A DNA stretch of 64,000 bases from Pegoplata infirma. Its lineage: Eukaryota > Arthropoda > Insecta > Diptera > Anthomyiidae. The notes below the pieces were generated by a model that made no database searches, was not told the origin of the DNA, and saw only the letters and a program-made list of their open reading frames with translations. Positions 1 through 12,170 of the stretch are shown one piece after another (position 1 is the first letter of the stretch; each line of letters starts with the position of its first letter). The stretch covers positions 232,722,023 through 232,786,022 of the forward strand of contig OY992536.1 of the NCBI GenBank assembly GCA_963921195.1. The letters run 5' to 3'. Both the position numbers and the translations under genes were made by a program.

Positions 1-1830
1 ACAAACTTTTCTAATGAAAAATTTGTTATCGATAAAAAACTTTTTCATTTAAACTTTTCTAACGAAAATTTTGTTATCGATAACAAACTTTTGTAATGAA
101 AAATTTGTTATCGATAACAAACTTTTCTAATGAAAAGTTCAAATAAAAAAGTTTGTTATCGATAACAAATTTTTCATTAGAAAAGTTTATTATCGATAAC
201 AAATTTTCTCTAATTTTGTAATTTTAGTTAGAAAAGTTTGTTAACGATAACAAATGAATAAAAAACGTTTTTTAGAAAAGTTTGTTATCGCTAACAAATT
301 ATCCAGTTTTCTTGAGCTAATTTCGTTTTCGATAACAAATTTTTTTTGAAGAAACTTCGATTTTGAAAATGAAGTTTCTTTAAAAAAAAAATTGTTATCG
401 AAAACGAAATTAGCTCAAGAAAACTTGTACTCGATAAAAACCTTTCTAAAGAAAATTATTTATCGATAACAAACTTTAATAAAGGAAATGTGTTTTCGAT
501 AGTACATATACTGTTCTCAAAAACATAATAAACTTTTCTATGGAGAATTTGTTAGCGATAACAAACATTTTTAAAAAACAATTTTTATTCCTTTGTTATC
601 GTTAACAAACTTTTCTAAAGAAAATTACAAAATTAGAGAAAATTTGTTATCGGTAACAAACTTTTCTAATGAAAAATTTGATATCGATAACAAACTTTTC
701 TAATGAAAAATTTGCTATCGATAACAAACTTTTCTAATGAAAAATTTGTTATCGGTAACAAACTTTTTCTAATGAAAAATTTGTTATCGATAACAACATT
801 TTCTAATGAAAATTTTGTTTTCGATAACAAACTTTTCTAATGAAAAAAAATTGTTATCGGTAACAAACTTTTCTAAGGAAAAAATTGTTATCGATAACAA
901 AATTTTCTAATCAAAATTTTGTTTTCGATAATGAAAATTTTGTTTTCGATAACAAACTTTTCTAATGAAAATTTTGTTATCGATAACAATTTTTTTATTA
1001 GAAAGTTCGTTATCGATAACAAATAATGAAAAATTTTTTATCGATAATAAACTTTTCTAGCAAAATTTTCATTAGAAAATTATCGATAACAAACTTTTCT
1101 AAAGAACATTTTAATATCGATAACAAACTTTTGTAATGAAAAATTTGTTATCGGTAGCAAACTTTTTTAATGAAAATTTGTTATCTAACCTGTTTTCGAT
1201 AACAAAATTTTCTAATGAAAAATTTGTTATCGATAACAAACTTTTCTAATGAAAAATTAGCTATCGATAACAAACTTCTCTAAGGAAATATTTGTTATCG
1301 ATAACAACCTTTTCTAATGAAAAATTTGTTATTGATGACAAATTTTTCTAATGAAAAATTTATTTTCATTAGATAAAAACTTTTTTAATGAAAAAATTGT
1401 TATCGATAACAAACTTTTCTAATAAAAAAATTGTCATCGATAACAAATTTTCTAATGAAAACTTTGTTATTTATAAAAAAGTTTACTAACGAAAAAATTT
1501 TCTAATGAAAAATTTGTTAACGATAACAAACTTTTCTAATGGAAAATTTGTTATCGATAACATTTTTCAAATGAAAAAATTCTTATCGATAACAAACTTT
1601 TCTAAAAAAAAATTGTTACCGATAGCAAACTTTTCTAAGGAAAAATTATCTTTTGATAACAAACTTTTTTAACAGAATTTATTATGGAATAATAAACTTC
1701 TTTAAAAAAAAAATTGTTATCGGTAACAAAACTTTATAAAGACAATTTGTTATCGATAGTATAATTTTTAGAAAATTTGTTATTGATAACAAAATATTCT
1801 AAAGAAATTCTGATTAATTTTTATTAAAAA
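1..1830. repeat. AT-rich palindromic satellite array (TATCGATA type), part 1
   Basis: Degenerate tandem array with a unit of roughly 31-36 bp. Each unit pairs the palindrome TTGTTATCGATAACAA with a linker close to AACTTTTCTAATGAAAAA. About twenty exact TATCGATA octamers can be counted by eye, with variants such as TATCGGTA and TTTCGATA. The array begins at or before the window edge. No coding frame survives. TATCGATA is the consensus of the Drosophila DREF binding site and contains the BEAF-32 CGATA core; whether such factors bind here is inference. Confidence 0.9.
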
Positions 1831-1869
1831 ATAAAACCTGTTTTATTCGATCTTTAAAATATTATATTT

Positions 1870-2483
1870 GAGGATGTTGCTAGAAGAATATTCTGGCTCG
1901 AGGTCATTATTTTCTTTACTAATTAAAACCATGATATGCTCATAGCATAATTTTCCAGAAAGTTATTTTTTTTTTTTTTTGAATTTATTTATGTTGGTAA
2001 TTTTTGCAAGACTTAATCAACACGTGTTTCGGAATTTGTCAGATTCCATTGCCAAGATTATTAAGCAAAAAAACAAATTAAAATATTAATACACATTCGC
2101 CTCTATCCACAATGGAAATTGTTTTAAATATTTTTGTTGGGTATTGGCAATTGTTGCCTTACTAGTATAGTACAATTTCTTCGTCTTTCTAAGTCCCATT
2201 GTGGATAGTGGCGAATATGTATTAATATTTTAGTGTGTGCACAAACGATTTGTCATTAGACTCGTTTGCTACTTTGTAGTAAATTGTTTCTATTTTTGCT
2301 AAATAATCTTGACAATGGAATCTGACAAATTCCGAATCACGTGTCGATTAAGTCTTGCAAAAATGACCAACATAAATAAATTTAAAACAAAAAAAAAATA
2401 TTTTCTTGAAAATTATGCTATGAGAATATTTTGGTTTTAATTAGTAAAGAAAATAATGACCTCGAGCCAGAATAAACATCCTC
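1870..2483. mobile_element. Foldback element inserted in the satellite
   Basis: Starts GAGGATGTT and ends AACATCCTC. The two halves are long imperfect inverted copies: the motifs TCTGGCTCGAGG, CATAGCATAATTTTC, AAGACTTAATC and GGAATTTGTCAGATTCCATT all recur in reverse complement in the second half. The centre is near 2150, and the inner arms share CCACAATGG and the ATTAATAC stretch. No ORF, so non-autonomous. Satellite units resume on the right. The flanks are both AAAATAT-rich, but I could not fix a clean target duplication. Confidence 0.85.
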
Positions 2484-2489
2484 AAAATA

Positions 2490-2984
2490 TATTCTAAAGA
2501 AAATTTGTTATTGATAACATAATTTTCTTAAATAAATTTGTTATCGACAACATAATTTTCTAAAGCAGTTTTGTTATCGATAACGATAAAATTTGTTATC
2601 GATAGCAAAATATTCTAAAAAAAATGTTATCTATATCAAAACTTTCTAACAAAAATTTGTTATAGATATCAAAAAAAATTAACGATTTTGAATGAAAATT
2701 GTATATCAATAACAATATTTTCTTAATAAATTGAGTTATCGAGAACAATTTTTTTCTAAACAAAATTTGTTAACGATAGCAAACGTTTCTTTAGGAAATT
2801 TGTTATCGCTAAAAAACTTTTCTATAGAACATTTGTAATCGGCAACAAACTTTATTAAAGAAAATTTGTTTTAGATTTTAAATATTTTTAAAGAAAACTC
2901 GAAAAGAAAAATTTTTATCGGTAGCAAACCTTACTACAGAAAATTTTTTTATCGATAACAAACTTATCTAACAAATATTTGTTA
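2490..2984. repeat. AT-rich palindromic satellite array, part 2
   Basis: Continuation of the TTGTTATCGATAACAA satellite on the far side of the foldback element, more degenerate than the first block. It ends where a CACAGAAAAA terminal repeat begins. Traces of the array (TTATCGACAGCTAACTTTTC) reappear just after 4877, so the next element also inserted into the satellite. Confidence 0.8.
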
Positions 2985-3093
2985 CACAGAAAAAAACAGC
3001 CCGTTTTTTTTTTTGTTTTATCCAACAAAAAAATATTTTACAACATAAAAGAAAAAATTTGGTCAATATGAAAGCTGATTATGTAGGAAACGA

Positions 3094-3380
3094 ACTACTT
3101 TAATTTTTTTTAATTTTGGTTCAAAATTACGCCCTCTATTGGAAAAAAAATAAAAAAAAAAAAAATTTTAAAAAAATCAATTACTAAATACACGGATTTA
3201 ATTACTTTAGTATTTGAATTTCCTCCGAGCACGAAAATTGTAATATAGATTACTCAAGTAATTGGGACAATTTCAAATACTAAAGTAATTGAATCGGTGT
3301 ATTTCGTAATTGATTTTTTTTAATTTTTTTTTCCAATAGAGAGCGTAATTTTGTACCAAAATGAAAAAAATTGAAACTAC
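3094..3380. repeat. Internal inverted repeat of about 290 bp
   Basis: Left-arm motifs ACTTTAATTTTTTTTAATTT, TACGCCCTCTATTGG, AATTACTTTAGTATTTGAA recur in reverse complement on the right (TTCAAATACTAAAGTAATT, CCAATAGAGAGCGTAA). The loop is near 3225-3265. It sits inside the 2985-4877 element, so it is either part of that element's subterminal structure or a nested MITE. Confidence 0.7.
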
Positions 3381-3719
3381 CCAGGCAGAAAAATGCAATC
3401 GGAATAACGTCAGAATAGAGTTGGCGGAGGGCATTCCAACACCAAGGTGAGGTGTTGACTTTTTTAAAAAGCCGACCTGTAAAAAGCGGATATTTTTGTA
3501 AGTTAAAATTTTAATATTTTTATAAAAATTATAATTAGGGTTAAACCTTCCTTCCGAAATATAGGTTTAACAATTAATTCTTATGCTTTTTGTACTAAAA
3601 AAAAACAAGATTATCATTATTTAAACAACTCTGAACTTCTTGTAGTAGTTTGAACTTCTTGTAGCATAAAAATTTTGCATTTGTTAAACAAAAACACAAA
3701 AAATCATGTAAAAACATGG

Positions 3720-4016
3720 TATTTTTCAGAGGTTGGTTAAGTTCTTCAAGGGGGAACTTTTTCCCCTGGTCTGATATTGCTGATTTACGAACTTAACCTG
3801 CCTAGAAACATAAGACATATTCGTGCCAAATTTTGGGAGTCTTTTATTTTGGACTCCATCGTGTTAACTACAGACGGACGGACATCGCTAGAATGTCTTA
3901 GAATCGATCACTGATCATAAATATATGTATATGCTGTATGGGGTCCTAGACCGATATTTTAATGCGTTACACACGGATGATGCGTTACCCTCCATACTGT
4001 AGTTGGAGGGTATAAA
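3720..4016 (-). repeat. mini-me-like repeat fragment
   Basis: Reads on the minus strand as TTATACCCTCCAAC at the right end, then a GGACCCCATACAGCATATAC stretch, then a GTCCGTCCGTC tract, then a GGGGGAAAAAGTTCCCCC block. The same order of blocks recurs in several other copies here (26.1-26.8, 32.0-32.6, 47.8-48.8 kb). Known dipteran mini-me elements carry a TA-rich and a GTCY proto-microsatellite; assignment to that family is inference from this layout. Confidence 0.7.
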
Positions 4017-4880
4017 AAATCCACTAAACACTTTATGCCAAAGATTAAGGGGGTTAACACTTAAGAATGCGATATATTTTTATTCAATATATTGATTTCT
4101 ACCAAAATTTAATAAAAAAATTGTCAGAAACAAAAAAGTTCCAGCTTTTTAAACAAAATCAAAATACAGATCAAACGGGCGGACCGATTTAGGATCTGTT
4201 TTTTCAGTTTGAAGAGAATTAAACGTAAGCTTTTTAATTTTTTTTTTATTTTATATTTTTTGTCAAAAAAAAAAAAACGATTTTTTCGCGTTTTTTTTGG
4301 GTATTTTCTTTTGGTTTTTTTTTTTTTGCGAAGATTTTTTTTTCATCTGCCACCAAGTGAAAAAACTAAAAAGTCGAAAGTAAAAGTCCATTTCGATTTT
4401 TTTATACAAAAAGTCAATTAATCGACTTTTCGACTATGGAACCATTTCTCACCTTGCACATTTCATAATGAAAAAAAAAAAATGCAGTGACATTTTTACA
4501 CAAAAAAAAAAAATATTTTCTATTGTTAAAAAAGGAAGAAATAATTAAATAAAATAAAGTCAGAAATTTTGTAAAAGTTTACCATAGTAAACCTTTTCGG
4601 ATTATAATTTTAAACTCTTATGTAACGTTTGTTCTTTTAAAATCCAATGTTGTAATGGTATTGAATTTTTTGTTTTCAAGGTATTGAATTTTTAAAGTCG
4701 TATTTTTGTGTATCCAATGTTATAATGGTATTGTATTTTTAGAAGAGTCGTAATTTCTGCCTTGGTAGTTCGTTTTTCACTTAATCACCTTTTATATTGA
4801 ACAACCTTTTTTTCTTTTATGTTGTAAAATATTTTTTTATTGGACAAAACAACAAAAAACAGGCTGTTTTTTCTGTGTTA

Positions 4881-6606
4881 TCGACAGCTAACTTTTCTAT
4901 ATAGAGACTCCCAACTTTATTTTTTCATACGCTTCTGTTATTATTGATTCCATAATCTTTGCAATTGCCAATGGTTTTGCAAAACATTTTTATCACCGTG
5001 TTCTTTAGTTTACTATCAAACATGCATCCCAGCAAAAACATTGACTTAAATAGTAACTAAAAATTTATAAATTTTTTCTCACAAAAATAAAGTTTTTTAT
5101 TATTCTTCGCAAACCCATGCTAGGGCGATCCTCTTTTTTCATGATAAGAGAAAAGACACAAAAAACAATAACATCTCTCATATTTCAAAGTGTTGTGCAT
5201 ACGTAATAGGACTTTTTTTTGAGACATGGCAAATAAGTTTTCACACTCATAGAAATAAAAAGATTGAGTTAGTTTCAATCCAGTTACTTTATTTGTCAAA
5301 TTTGTTTAAAAAACATCACCGATATGGTTCAGTGAATATTCATATGGGACCATTTTTGAATTAGATCAACTAGTCAACATTTTCATCTATAAAACTATAA
5401 TGCTTCAGCTTCTCAATGTCGGAGTACTCTGTACTACATAGTGCCATCTCTAAAAAATATAGACGACATCATACAGAAAATGTGTGAGTGCGAAACGAAC
5501 GGATTAAAATCCACTCTCTAGCACAGAGTACTCCGTCATTGTGAATTCAGCTTTCTAGTTGATATTAAACAAATTGAAAATTTTCTTACAACGACTTTAT
5601 ATTATTTTCTTACTTTTTGAAAAGTTTCCGTTTTTTTTTTTGCTTGGCTTATTATCAGTATGTAAATCCAATACGATTTCCGTGTTGATTGGTTACACAA
5701 CAACTGCACTTTTTACTCACGTCCTTGCTGTCCGTACTTAATTCAGTATTTTGTTGCCATCATCAGTGCGAGTACCCCAATGCAAGCTATTCATTGTAAC
5801 GATAAATCGTTATTGGATTGAACATCAAAGTTCAATTTTTTTTCTGTTTCATTTATATTGACAGGCTTATAAAAATGCAAAACAATGGTGAAAAATATCT
5901 AGTAAGGAAATGTTTTGAAAATTCATTTTAAATTAGAATTTGAAGGCAGATTTAAAAAAAAGGAAAAACTGTAGCAGTTAGGGTATTCAATTTGGTGAAC
6001 CGATTTATTTTTTAACAAATAATAAAACGCGGCTAGTCGGAACCAGCTGTAACCAAAAAGTGCGACCACCATTTGATTGAGCACTTTTTGCAAAATCGGT
6101 AAATTTCGAAATCCAAAATTTTTTATTAAAGTTTAGAATGTCCTTTTAACGCTGTTAAAATGCCAGGTAGGTGTTTTGTCATGTTGTCGAGCAATAAATT
6201 TTCAAAGTTGGTGACATAGCTAAATTTTTGATTTTTCGCTAAAATATTGGTTAACTTTCACAACCCTATTCGTTTCGGTTCATCCCTTAATCTTTTAGCC
6301 CGATTAACCGATTAAAACTCAACTTGAATACCCTAGTATATAGTGAAAATGTACAAGAATAATAAAAAACCAGTGGTTTAGATTGGCGTCCTTTGTGTTT
6401 TCTAAACAGTAGAAGTCTTTGCAAAAAACACAATAATGGTTGGCAGACACTATCATCACAATCGTGCCTTAGTAAATGCATTTTCAACAGTTTTTCTATT
6501 GTTTTTATAAATGTAGGTTTTTTTTTGTTTTTATTTTTTTTAAATGAAACAATAAACTAGAAATTTAAATCCAGATTTTAAATAACAACAAAATAGTTGC
6601 TGTTCC
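4881..6606. other. No gene recognised; AT-rich repeat debris
   Basis: No credible exon on either strand. It begins with a few satellite-like bases. A CCCAGCAAAAACATT end-like motif occurs at 5029. A short inverted pair CGGAGTACTCTGT / ACAGAGTACTCCG is found near 5423 and 5524. The short open frames at 5559 and 6287 are low-complexity or arbitrary and lack splice or codon support. Confidence 0.5.
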
Positions 6607-6608
6607 TA

Positions 6609-6802
6609 CACAGAAAAAAAAATTGTATAGTTGGCTTATTTTCAAATAAATCGTTGTTGTATTAACACACAGGTTAATTGTATTGACAACTTTTGTTGTT
6701 AAATAAAATATCATCTATATTATTTGTCAAAACAATTAAATTGTTTGTTAATACAACAACGATTCAATTCAGAAAGAGCCTATAATACAAATTTTTTTCG
6801 TG
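6609..6802. mobile_element. Short MITE, CACAG type, TA flanks
   Basis: A 194-bp inverted-repeat element. The left arm CACAGAAAAAAAAATTGTAT and inner motif CGTTGTTGTATTAACA mirror the right arm (TGTTAATACAACAACG, then ATACAAATTTTTTTCGTG). Both ends are flanked by TA (6607-6608, 6803-6804). Terminal bases resemble the larger CACAG elements at 2985, 11345 and 57300. No coding capacity. Confidence 0.8.
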
Positions 6803-6859
6803 TAGAAAATTATTTTCACCTCGATAAAATTATCATTTTGTTTTTTTAACTAGCAGTAC

Positions 6860-7258
6860 CAAGGTAGATTTATACAAGGTAAGATCCAATAACCTCACTT
6901 TTCCTTAATAGTAAGTTTTTTGACAACTTTGAAAACAATAATATTTACGAATTTTCAAAACGAAATAAAATTATTTTGTTCAGCATAAATGACTGGAGTT
7001 TACACTACACTTTTAATGTTTAAAATATTTTTATTTTTTTTAATTTTTTTTTTTAATTTTTTTTTAAAGAATTTTGTTTGAATTTCAATATTTTTTTTAT
7101 AATTTAGTTGTTTTCTAAAATTTTAAAGTTTAAAAAAGCGTTTAAATTGGTTAATGTGTGCACTGAACATTTAAGTCGTTTTTGCCAACTAAAATGATTT
7201 AAAAAAAAATTGTTTTTATTTACGTCACTAAAATATTACCTTATATAAATCTACCTTG
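6860..7258. mobile_element. hAT-like MITE with perfect 8-bp target duplication
   Basis: Inverted ends CAAGGTAGATTTATACAAGG and the matching TTATATAAATCTACCTTG. The octamer AGCAGTAC lies immediately outside both ends (6852-6859 and 7259-7266). An exact 8-bp duplication is the signature of hAT-superfamily transposition. The 399-bp body is AT-rich and non-coding, so it would need an external transposase. Confidence 0.88.
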
Positions 7259-7354
7259 AGCAGTACTAAAGAAAATGAAATTTGAAGATTATTACTTTTT
7301 TGAAAGTAAAATATTCAACTGGTTGAAAGGATTTGCAATTCAGTCCTTTAAGTG

Positions 7355-8078
7355 CCCAGGAAAATTTTTCAGAACCGATTCTGACAACACTTGTTCTAGA
7401 ACAGGTTCTTCGGTAATCATACACTATTACACTTTAGTTATTCGGAACAAGTTAAGTGAAAATTGTTGTGAAACATGTTCTCTGCAATCAAAGTTTCATT
7501 ACATTTTGGATCTCAGGAATTGAAAAAAAAATTATGTGTCAAAAAAATTAAAAAATAAAATCATTTCTTTTTTTGTTAACCAAGAAAAAACATGAAGTTC
7601 TCTTTAAATATCAGGATATAATCGTGAAAATTGCTAATAAAAAGGTGAGTAAGTTAAATTTTCATTATATGGGTCGGGTCAAATACTAATAATATTGTGT
7701 TTTTTATTTTAGTTTGCAGAAAATCCATGTTCTGACATGTCATTTTTGTAAGGCCCAAAATGCAATTTTGGAGGCGCAGAAGGATATGTGTGTGTTAAGA
7801 ACTGTGAATACTTTATGTCAGATATGATTGTATTTATCTTTGTTTAATAAATTAATACAATTAAAAATATTTCTTTAATTCCCATTTCAGTTCCAAATTT
7901 TACTTCTAGAACCGATTCCGAAGAACAAAAATATGTTCTAATTTTGCTTACAAACACCTGTTGCTTTTGGGGCAATCCCTTTGTAAAAAGAATCGGTGTT
8001 GCACAAGAATTAGAACAGGTTCTAGGGAAGTATAAGTTGTTCCACAATCGGTTCTTTGCAACCGAAAAATTTGCTGGG
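7355..8078. mobile_element. Inverted-repeat element, CCCAG...CTGGG ends
   Basis: The left end CCCAGGAAAATTTTTCAG pairs with the right end CGAAAAATTTGCTGGG. Subterminal blocks GAACCGATTCTGACAAC and TCTAGAACAGGTTCT recur inverted near 8000-8055. Open frames at 7275, 7844 and 7948 are by-products of these arms. An intron-like GTGAGT...TTTTAG segment sits inside at about 7645-7711 (see findings). Target duplication not resolved. Confidence 0.65.
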
Positions 8079-10205
8079 TGTTGCATATAAAATTAATTCC
8101 TAATATTTCCTCTTGTGAAGAAAAAAACAAAAAAAAAACTATTAATTTTGCTGAAAAACGCACTTATTGTAAACTTTTATTTTAAATGCAATTCAATATG
8201 TTTTTCTCTGCAATTGTTAGATTTTTTTTGTACGTAATTTTGTTCTATTCAATTTATTTTTTGTCAGATTTAGTTTTTCTATTGATTTTAACAGAAGTGT
8301 CATCGAAAACGTTTTAGAGTTTGATTTTATTTTATTTTTGTATATGCTACCGACACAAATGGAGATATACTCACTTTGTTATCTCATATGTAACACTTTG
8401 AAATATGAATTGTAACTACCGTAGGAAAAGTATGTACTAGGAAAGGAAAGTATATCGTGAACCTATATTCAAAATATGCCAACTCAAATTGGACCGAAAT
8501 GAGTTTCCGATGGAAAATAGCTCCCCTATGTAATACCTATCTGTCATAAAAATTTCAGAGCATACAAATAATTTGTTGTCGTTTTACATCCATTTTTGTT
8601 ATTCTGCTAACTCAAAGTACATATTTTTTTGGTGAAAATAAATGCCAACTCCCATTGTAAATTTCCAAAAATTTTTCAAAAATTTTTTAAAAAAAAATTA
8701 GACCACATATCTTATTGAATTTGCCATGCTGAACACGAATCTTGTAAAGATTTTGATATCAAATGACTGGTTCTCGAGATATTGCCATTTTGAAAATATC
8801 GGCAAATAGTGTTTGCAAAAAAAAAATGCTTATACTTATTTATGTAACTTTCAAACTATTTATCAGATTGAAACATTATGAGTGAGGAAAATAAAGTCAA
8901 TTGTATAAGCTTTCAAAATAGCTAGTTTGGAGTGACCCTATTACAATACAGCGTGAGTTACAGAGCGCCAAAGTTGACCACCCTGAGATTACAAGGCTTT
9001 CGGAGGTAGTAACTTTTAAAAATATGCAAGATTTTTAATTTTTTTTTTCCAGTTTTTGCAATTACTGTACTAAGGATAACAAAAACCAAAAAAAAAAAAA
9101 AATATAAAAATTTTCCAAAAAAAAAAAAATCTTCTTATTTTCCGACAAAATATGCCAGCTCTAAAAAAATATTTGTTTTTTGTCATAGTAATAAATGCCA
9201 TCTCTGAAAAATACGCAAATAGGTGAAAAATATATAATTTTTTGGCATAGGTAAAAGTTATTTAGAATATTTAAACCATCTTATGGAAGGTACATTGTTT
9301 TTTGTTACAATAATATGCGAAATAACTAGTTTTTTAGCTCTCCTGAACAGTAAGCTTTTTCGAGTTGGCATTTATTGAATATAGTTCGACGATATAAAAA
9401 AATTATAAAACTACCATTGTAAAAATCGAGTTGGCCTTATCTGATCTCCTTTAATCTGATAATATATAATTGTATCGGATTGGATATAATTGTATCTGTT
9501 CAGATATAATTATATGTCAAATTTGTGATAATGTTGAACAAATCCGAGATATAATTAGATCTCGATTTTGGCCATATCAGATAGTTTATTTAACGCATCT
9601 GAAAATTCGGATTTTGAGCTGTTAAGTAGACCCAGCGTATTCGGGTTCAAGCAATCTTGCCATTTTAAGGAGTCTATGTGTGCCGATTAATTTCTGATTT
9701 TGTTAAAACTTCAATATTTTGTTAAAACTTTCCACTAGTAGAAAAGTTGTTCCCACAAAACTTCCCTACCAATTTTTCTATTTAATGATGAAGGGTATTA
9801 AAGATTCGACACAGCCGATTAAACACTCTTACTTGTTTATTTTTGTTTTATTTACCATCCGTTTGACTTTTATGCATTTTAACTGTTTAAATATTTTTTG
9901 TTTTTCAAAAGAAAGAAAAAAATAGAATCAAAAGTGATTGAAATATGATTTTTTTTTATTCTAAATTTCAATATAAATATTTTTTTCATGCGAAATTTAT
10001 AAATTAATTCAATCAAGTGTTTTAGAGGTAGATTTTTTTTAAATGATAAAATCAATTGGTTTTTTTTTAAATTAAAATGTACAATATGAGATTTTTTGAT
10101 TGCAAAGAATTTTTAATGAATTATATTTTCAAAAATATTTTAGTTAACGAATGAACATCAAAATTCTATTGAATTCGAATAAATTTTAAAAATCCATACC
10201 AAGGG
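8079..10205. other. No gene recognised; old repeat sequence
   Basis: Long AT-rich stretch without exon-like composition. The word GCCAACTC/GAGTTGGC recurs (near 8479, 8643 and 9362-9435), which suggests remains of an old dispersed element. Several oligo-A tracts. The open frame at 9719-9925 has no similarity I recognise and lies in low-GC sequence. Confidence 0.5.
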
Positions 10206-10450
10206 CTTATATTCAAAACTTGCTATCGGCAATGCTATTGAATACGTGGTTTTGATAACATTCTAATCACTGATTTAGTTGTCATCAGTCATATTAATTT
10301 TGAATTAAAAATAATGTATTTACAAAACTATGTTTTTAAAGTAAAGCTGTAAAAAATATTAGCAATTATACGCAGAACTAACTTCAATAAAGAGTTTGTA
10401 GACTGTTTTTAAAAAATTTTATTTAGCAGATAGCAAGTTTTAAATATAAG
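10206..10450. mobile_element. Short inverted-repeat (MITE-like) element
   Basis: The left end CTTATATTCAAAACTTGCTA is mirrored by TAGCAAGTTTTAAATATAAG at the right end. The 245-bp body is non-coding and about 20% GC. No clear target duplication, so the superfamily is unknown. Confidence 0.65.
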
Positions 10451-10478
10451 TAAACGCATAATAAAACTAACAAAGCAT

Positions 10479-10965
10479 CCCAGCAAAAACATGGTAATGA
10501 GTTGTGAAAAGTAATCATTACCAAGTACATTATTTATAATGAGTACCCATTACCATTAACATTATTTTAAGCCCAAAAGTAACTACTTCTCAGTAATATG
10601 TTATAAAAGCACCTCTAAGTAATAATATCTTCTTGCACTTGCAGTTTTTAACCTTTACAATTCAATTAACTTAAAAATTACTTAAAAACTTAATAAAAAT
10701 TACGGAATTTTTAAGTTTTAGTAAAAACAAGTTAAATTTTAAATGTTTTAATTAACTAATTATTTTACTTATTATTGGTAATGGGTTTTTACTCCTTATT
10801 TGTAATCCGAGGCAGTAACTACTTATTTATCTCCATACTCTTCACTAGTTATTTTTGTCTCACGCCCTTGTTAAAATAATTAGTGTTTCATTCAATAAGT
10901 AACTACTGATTAACATCTGTTTCGGATTACAAAACCCATTACTAGTAATGCCAATTTTTGCTGGG
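10479..10965. mobile_element. MITE with CCCAGCAAAAA terminal repeats
   Basis: Ends CCCAGCAAAAACATGGTAAT and ATTACTAGTAATGCC followed by AATTTTTGCTGGG. The dinucleotide AT lies on both flanks (10477-10478, 10966-10967). The interior is rich in GTAATG/CATTAC words in both orientations, giving a strongly folded molecule. No ORF. The same terminal word occurs at 5029 and 50575. Confidence 0.75.
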
Positions 10966-11344
10966 ATATAACAAAAGATTTAGTTTTTAGGAAAAATGCA
11001 CGAAGTAGGAGTGATCAAACAAAACACCGTCCGACAGCCAATATTAAACATAAACAGGATAATATACGTTGGAGTATAAAGATCAAATGTAGTACAACTG
11101 CATTTACAGATTTTCATTTGGTGATCGTGTTTCCTTGTAAAATGACTTCATTTGATCTATATATTCCGACGTACTATATCATCCGGTTCATATTTAACGA
11201 TTTTTTTTTTTCATTTTGTCGGGCAATGTAATAAAATTTATGAATTTTTTGCATGACACCGAGTTATATTTAATATTAACTGGACCCGTTCCGAGTTGCT
11301 GGCTCAAAAATATCTATTTCGCATTGCTTCTCGATGTAAATATA

Positions 11345-12013
11345 CACAGAAAAAAAAATTGTTATATTGACCCCCATATTTGTGAATACAATTACCTATT
11401 TCACTGAAAGTGCTCCTATACGGAAATTTGTGATATCAACTTACGTTTGTAAATATTAAAAAAGATTGATAAACGAGTTTGTAAAGGGCAGTTTACACGT
11501 TAACTACCCTTGACCACCCTTATCTACTATTTCCCAGTATTGGTGATACGGTTTGCCGGGTTTAAATAATTTTGTATGAAAAATTATTTGAAGTTGACAA
11601 TTGCTATCCTCCAATACTGGGAAATAGTAGATAAGGGTAGTCAAGGGTAGTTAACGTGTAAATCAAGCTTAATAGTTCTTTAAAATTATTATTTGTATTG
11701 ACAAACGTACAAAATCTTAAATTTTTTTTCATCAAAGAAATTCAACAAACACAAACACAATTTGTGGATCTGAGAAACGTAAAAAATCTTATTTTTTTCA
11801 ACAAAGAAATTCAACAAACACAAAAACTATTTATTGACATGATAAAATAATTTTGAAATGAAATTACTTGACTAAGTTTGTTGAAAACAAAATCGAAGTT
11901 TTGTATTATGGACTTACTGTCGGCCATTTTTACTAAATGTTTGGTTGATATCATGTTTGGTTGATTAACAAATTATGTTTGTTGATTTAAATTTGACGAT
12001 TTTGTTTTCTGTG
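11345..12013. mobile_element. TIR element, CACAGAAAA type, with nested palindrome
   Basis: Starts CACAGAAAAAAAAATTG and ends CAAATTTTGTTTTCTGTG-like, with TATA on both flanks (11341-11344, 12014-12017), consistent with TA-type target duplication. The interior has a near-duplicate pair CAACAAACACAAA around 11745 and 11813. No coding frame. Another palindromic unit lies inside at 11484-11670. Confidence 0.7.
11484..11670. repeat. Palindrome with ~55-bp near-identical arms
   Basis: The left arm runs from AAGGGCAGTTTACACG through TTAACTACCCTTGACC to CTATTTCCCAGTATTGG. The right arm is the inverse, CCAATACTGGGAAATAG to GGGTAGTTAACGTGTAAA. The arms are better conserved than the surrounding element, so this is probably a separate, younger MITE insertion. 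Confidence 0.75.
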
Positions 12014-12170
12014 TATACTTTCGAAATTTGGCAGGTAAACGATTTTTGTATTCACAAGTGTGTATAAGTGTTAAATAATTTCGTTGCCCTCTTATGAAAC
12101 AACGTGAACCGGGAAAAATTCGATAACTCCCGAACTACCAGGAATATCGTCTAGAGCAAAAAACATGGAG

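Larger units (their letters stand above)
2985..4877. mobile_element. TIR transposon, CACAGAAAAA type, TTA target duplication
   Basis: The left end reads CACAGAAAAAAACAGCC and the right end is its inverse GGCTGTTTTTTCTGTG. Inverted similarity continues inward (AATATTTTACAACATAAAAG against CTTTTATGTTGTAAAATATT). Both ends are flanked by TTA (2982-2984 and 4878-4880). A TTA/TAA duplication is what PIF/Harbinger-type elements make, but with no transposase visible the superfamily is inference. The interior contains an inverted-repeat block and a mini-me-like repeat, listed separately, plus oligo-A/T tracts. The open frame at 4209-4421 is only low-complexity Phe/Lys and is not a gene. Confidence 0.75.

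Noticed and set aside
1..2984. CRISPR-like array
   Set aside because: Regular short repeats with linkers superficially suggest one, but the linkers are themselves repeats, the unit is palindromic satellite, and the organism is an animal.
4209..4421. 70-codon Phe/Lys-rich frame
   Set aside because: Arises from T and A runs inside a transposon; no gene features.
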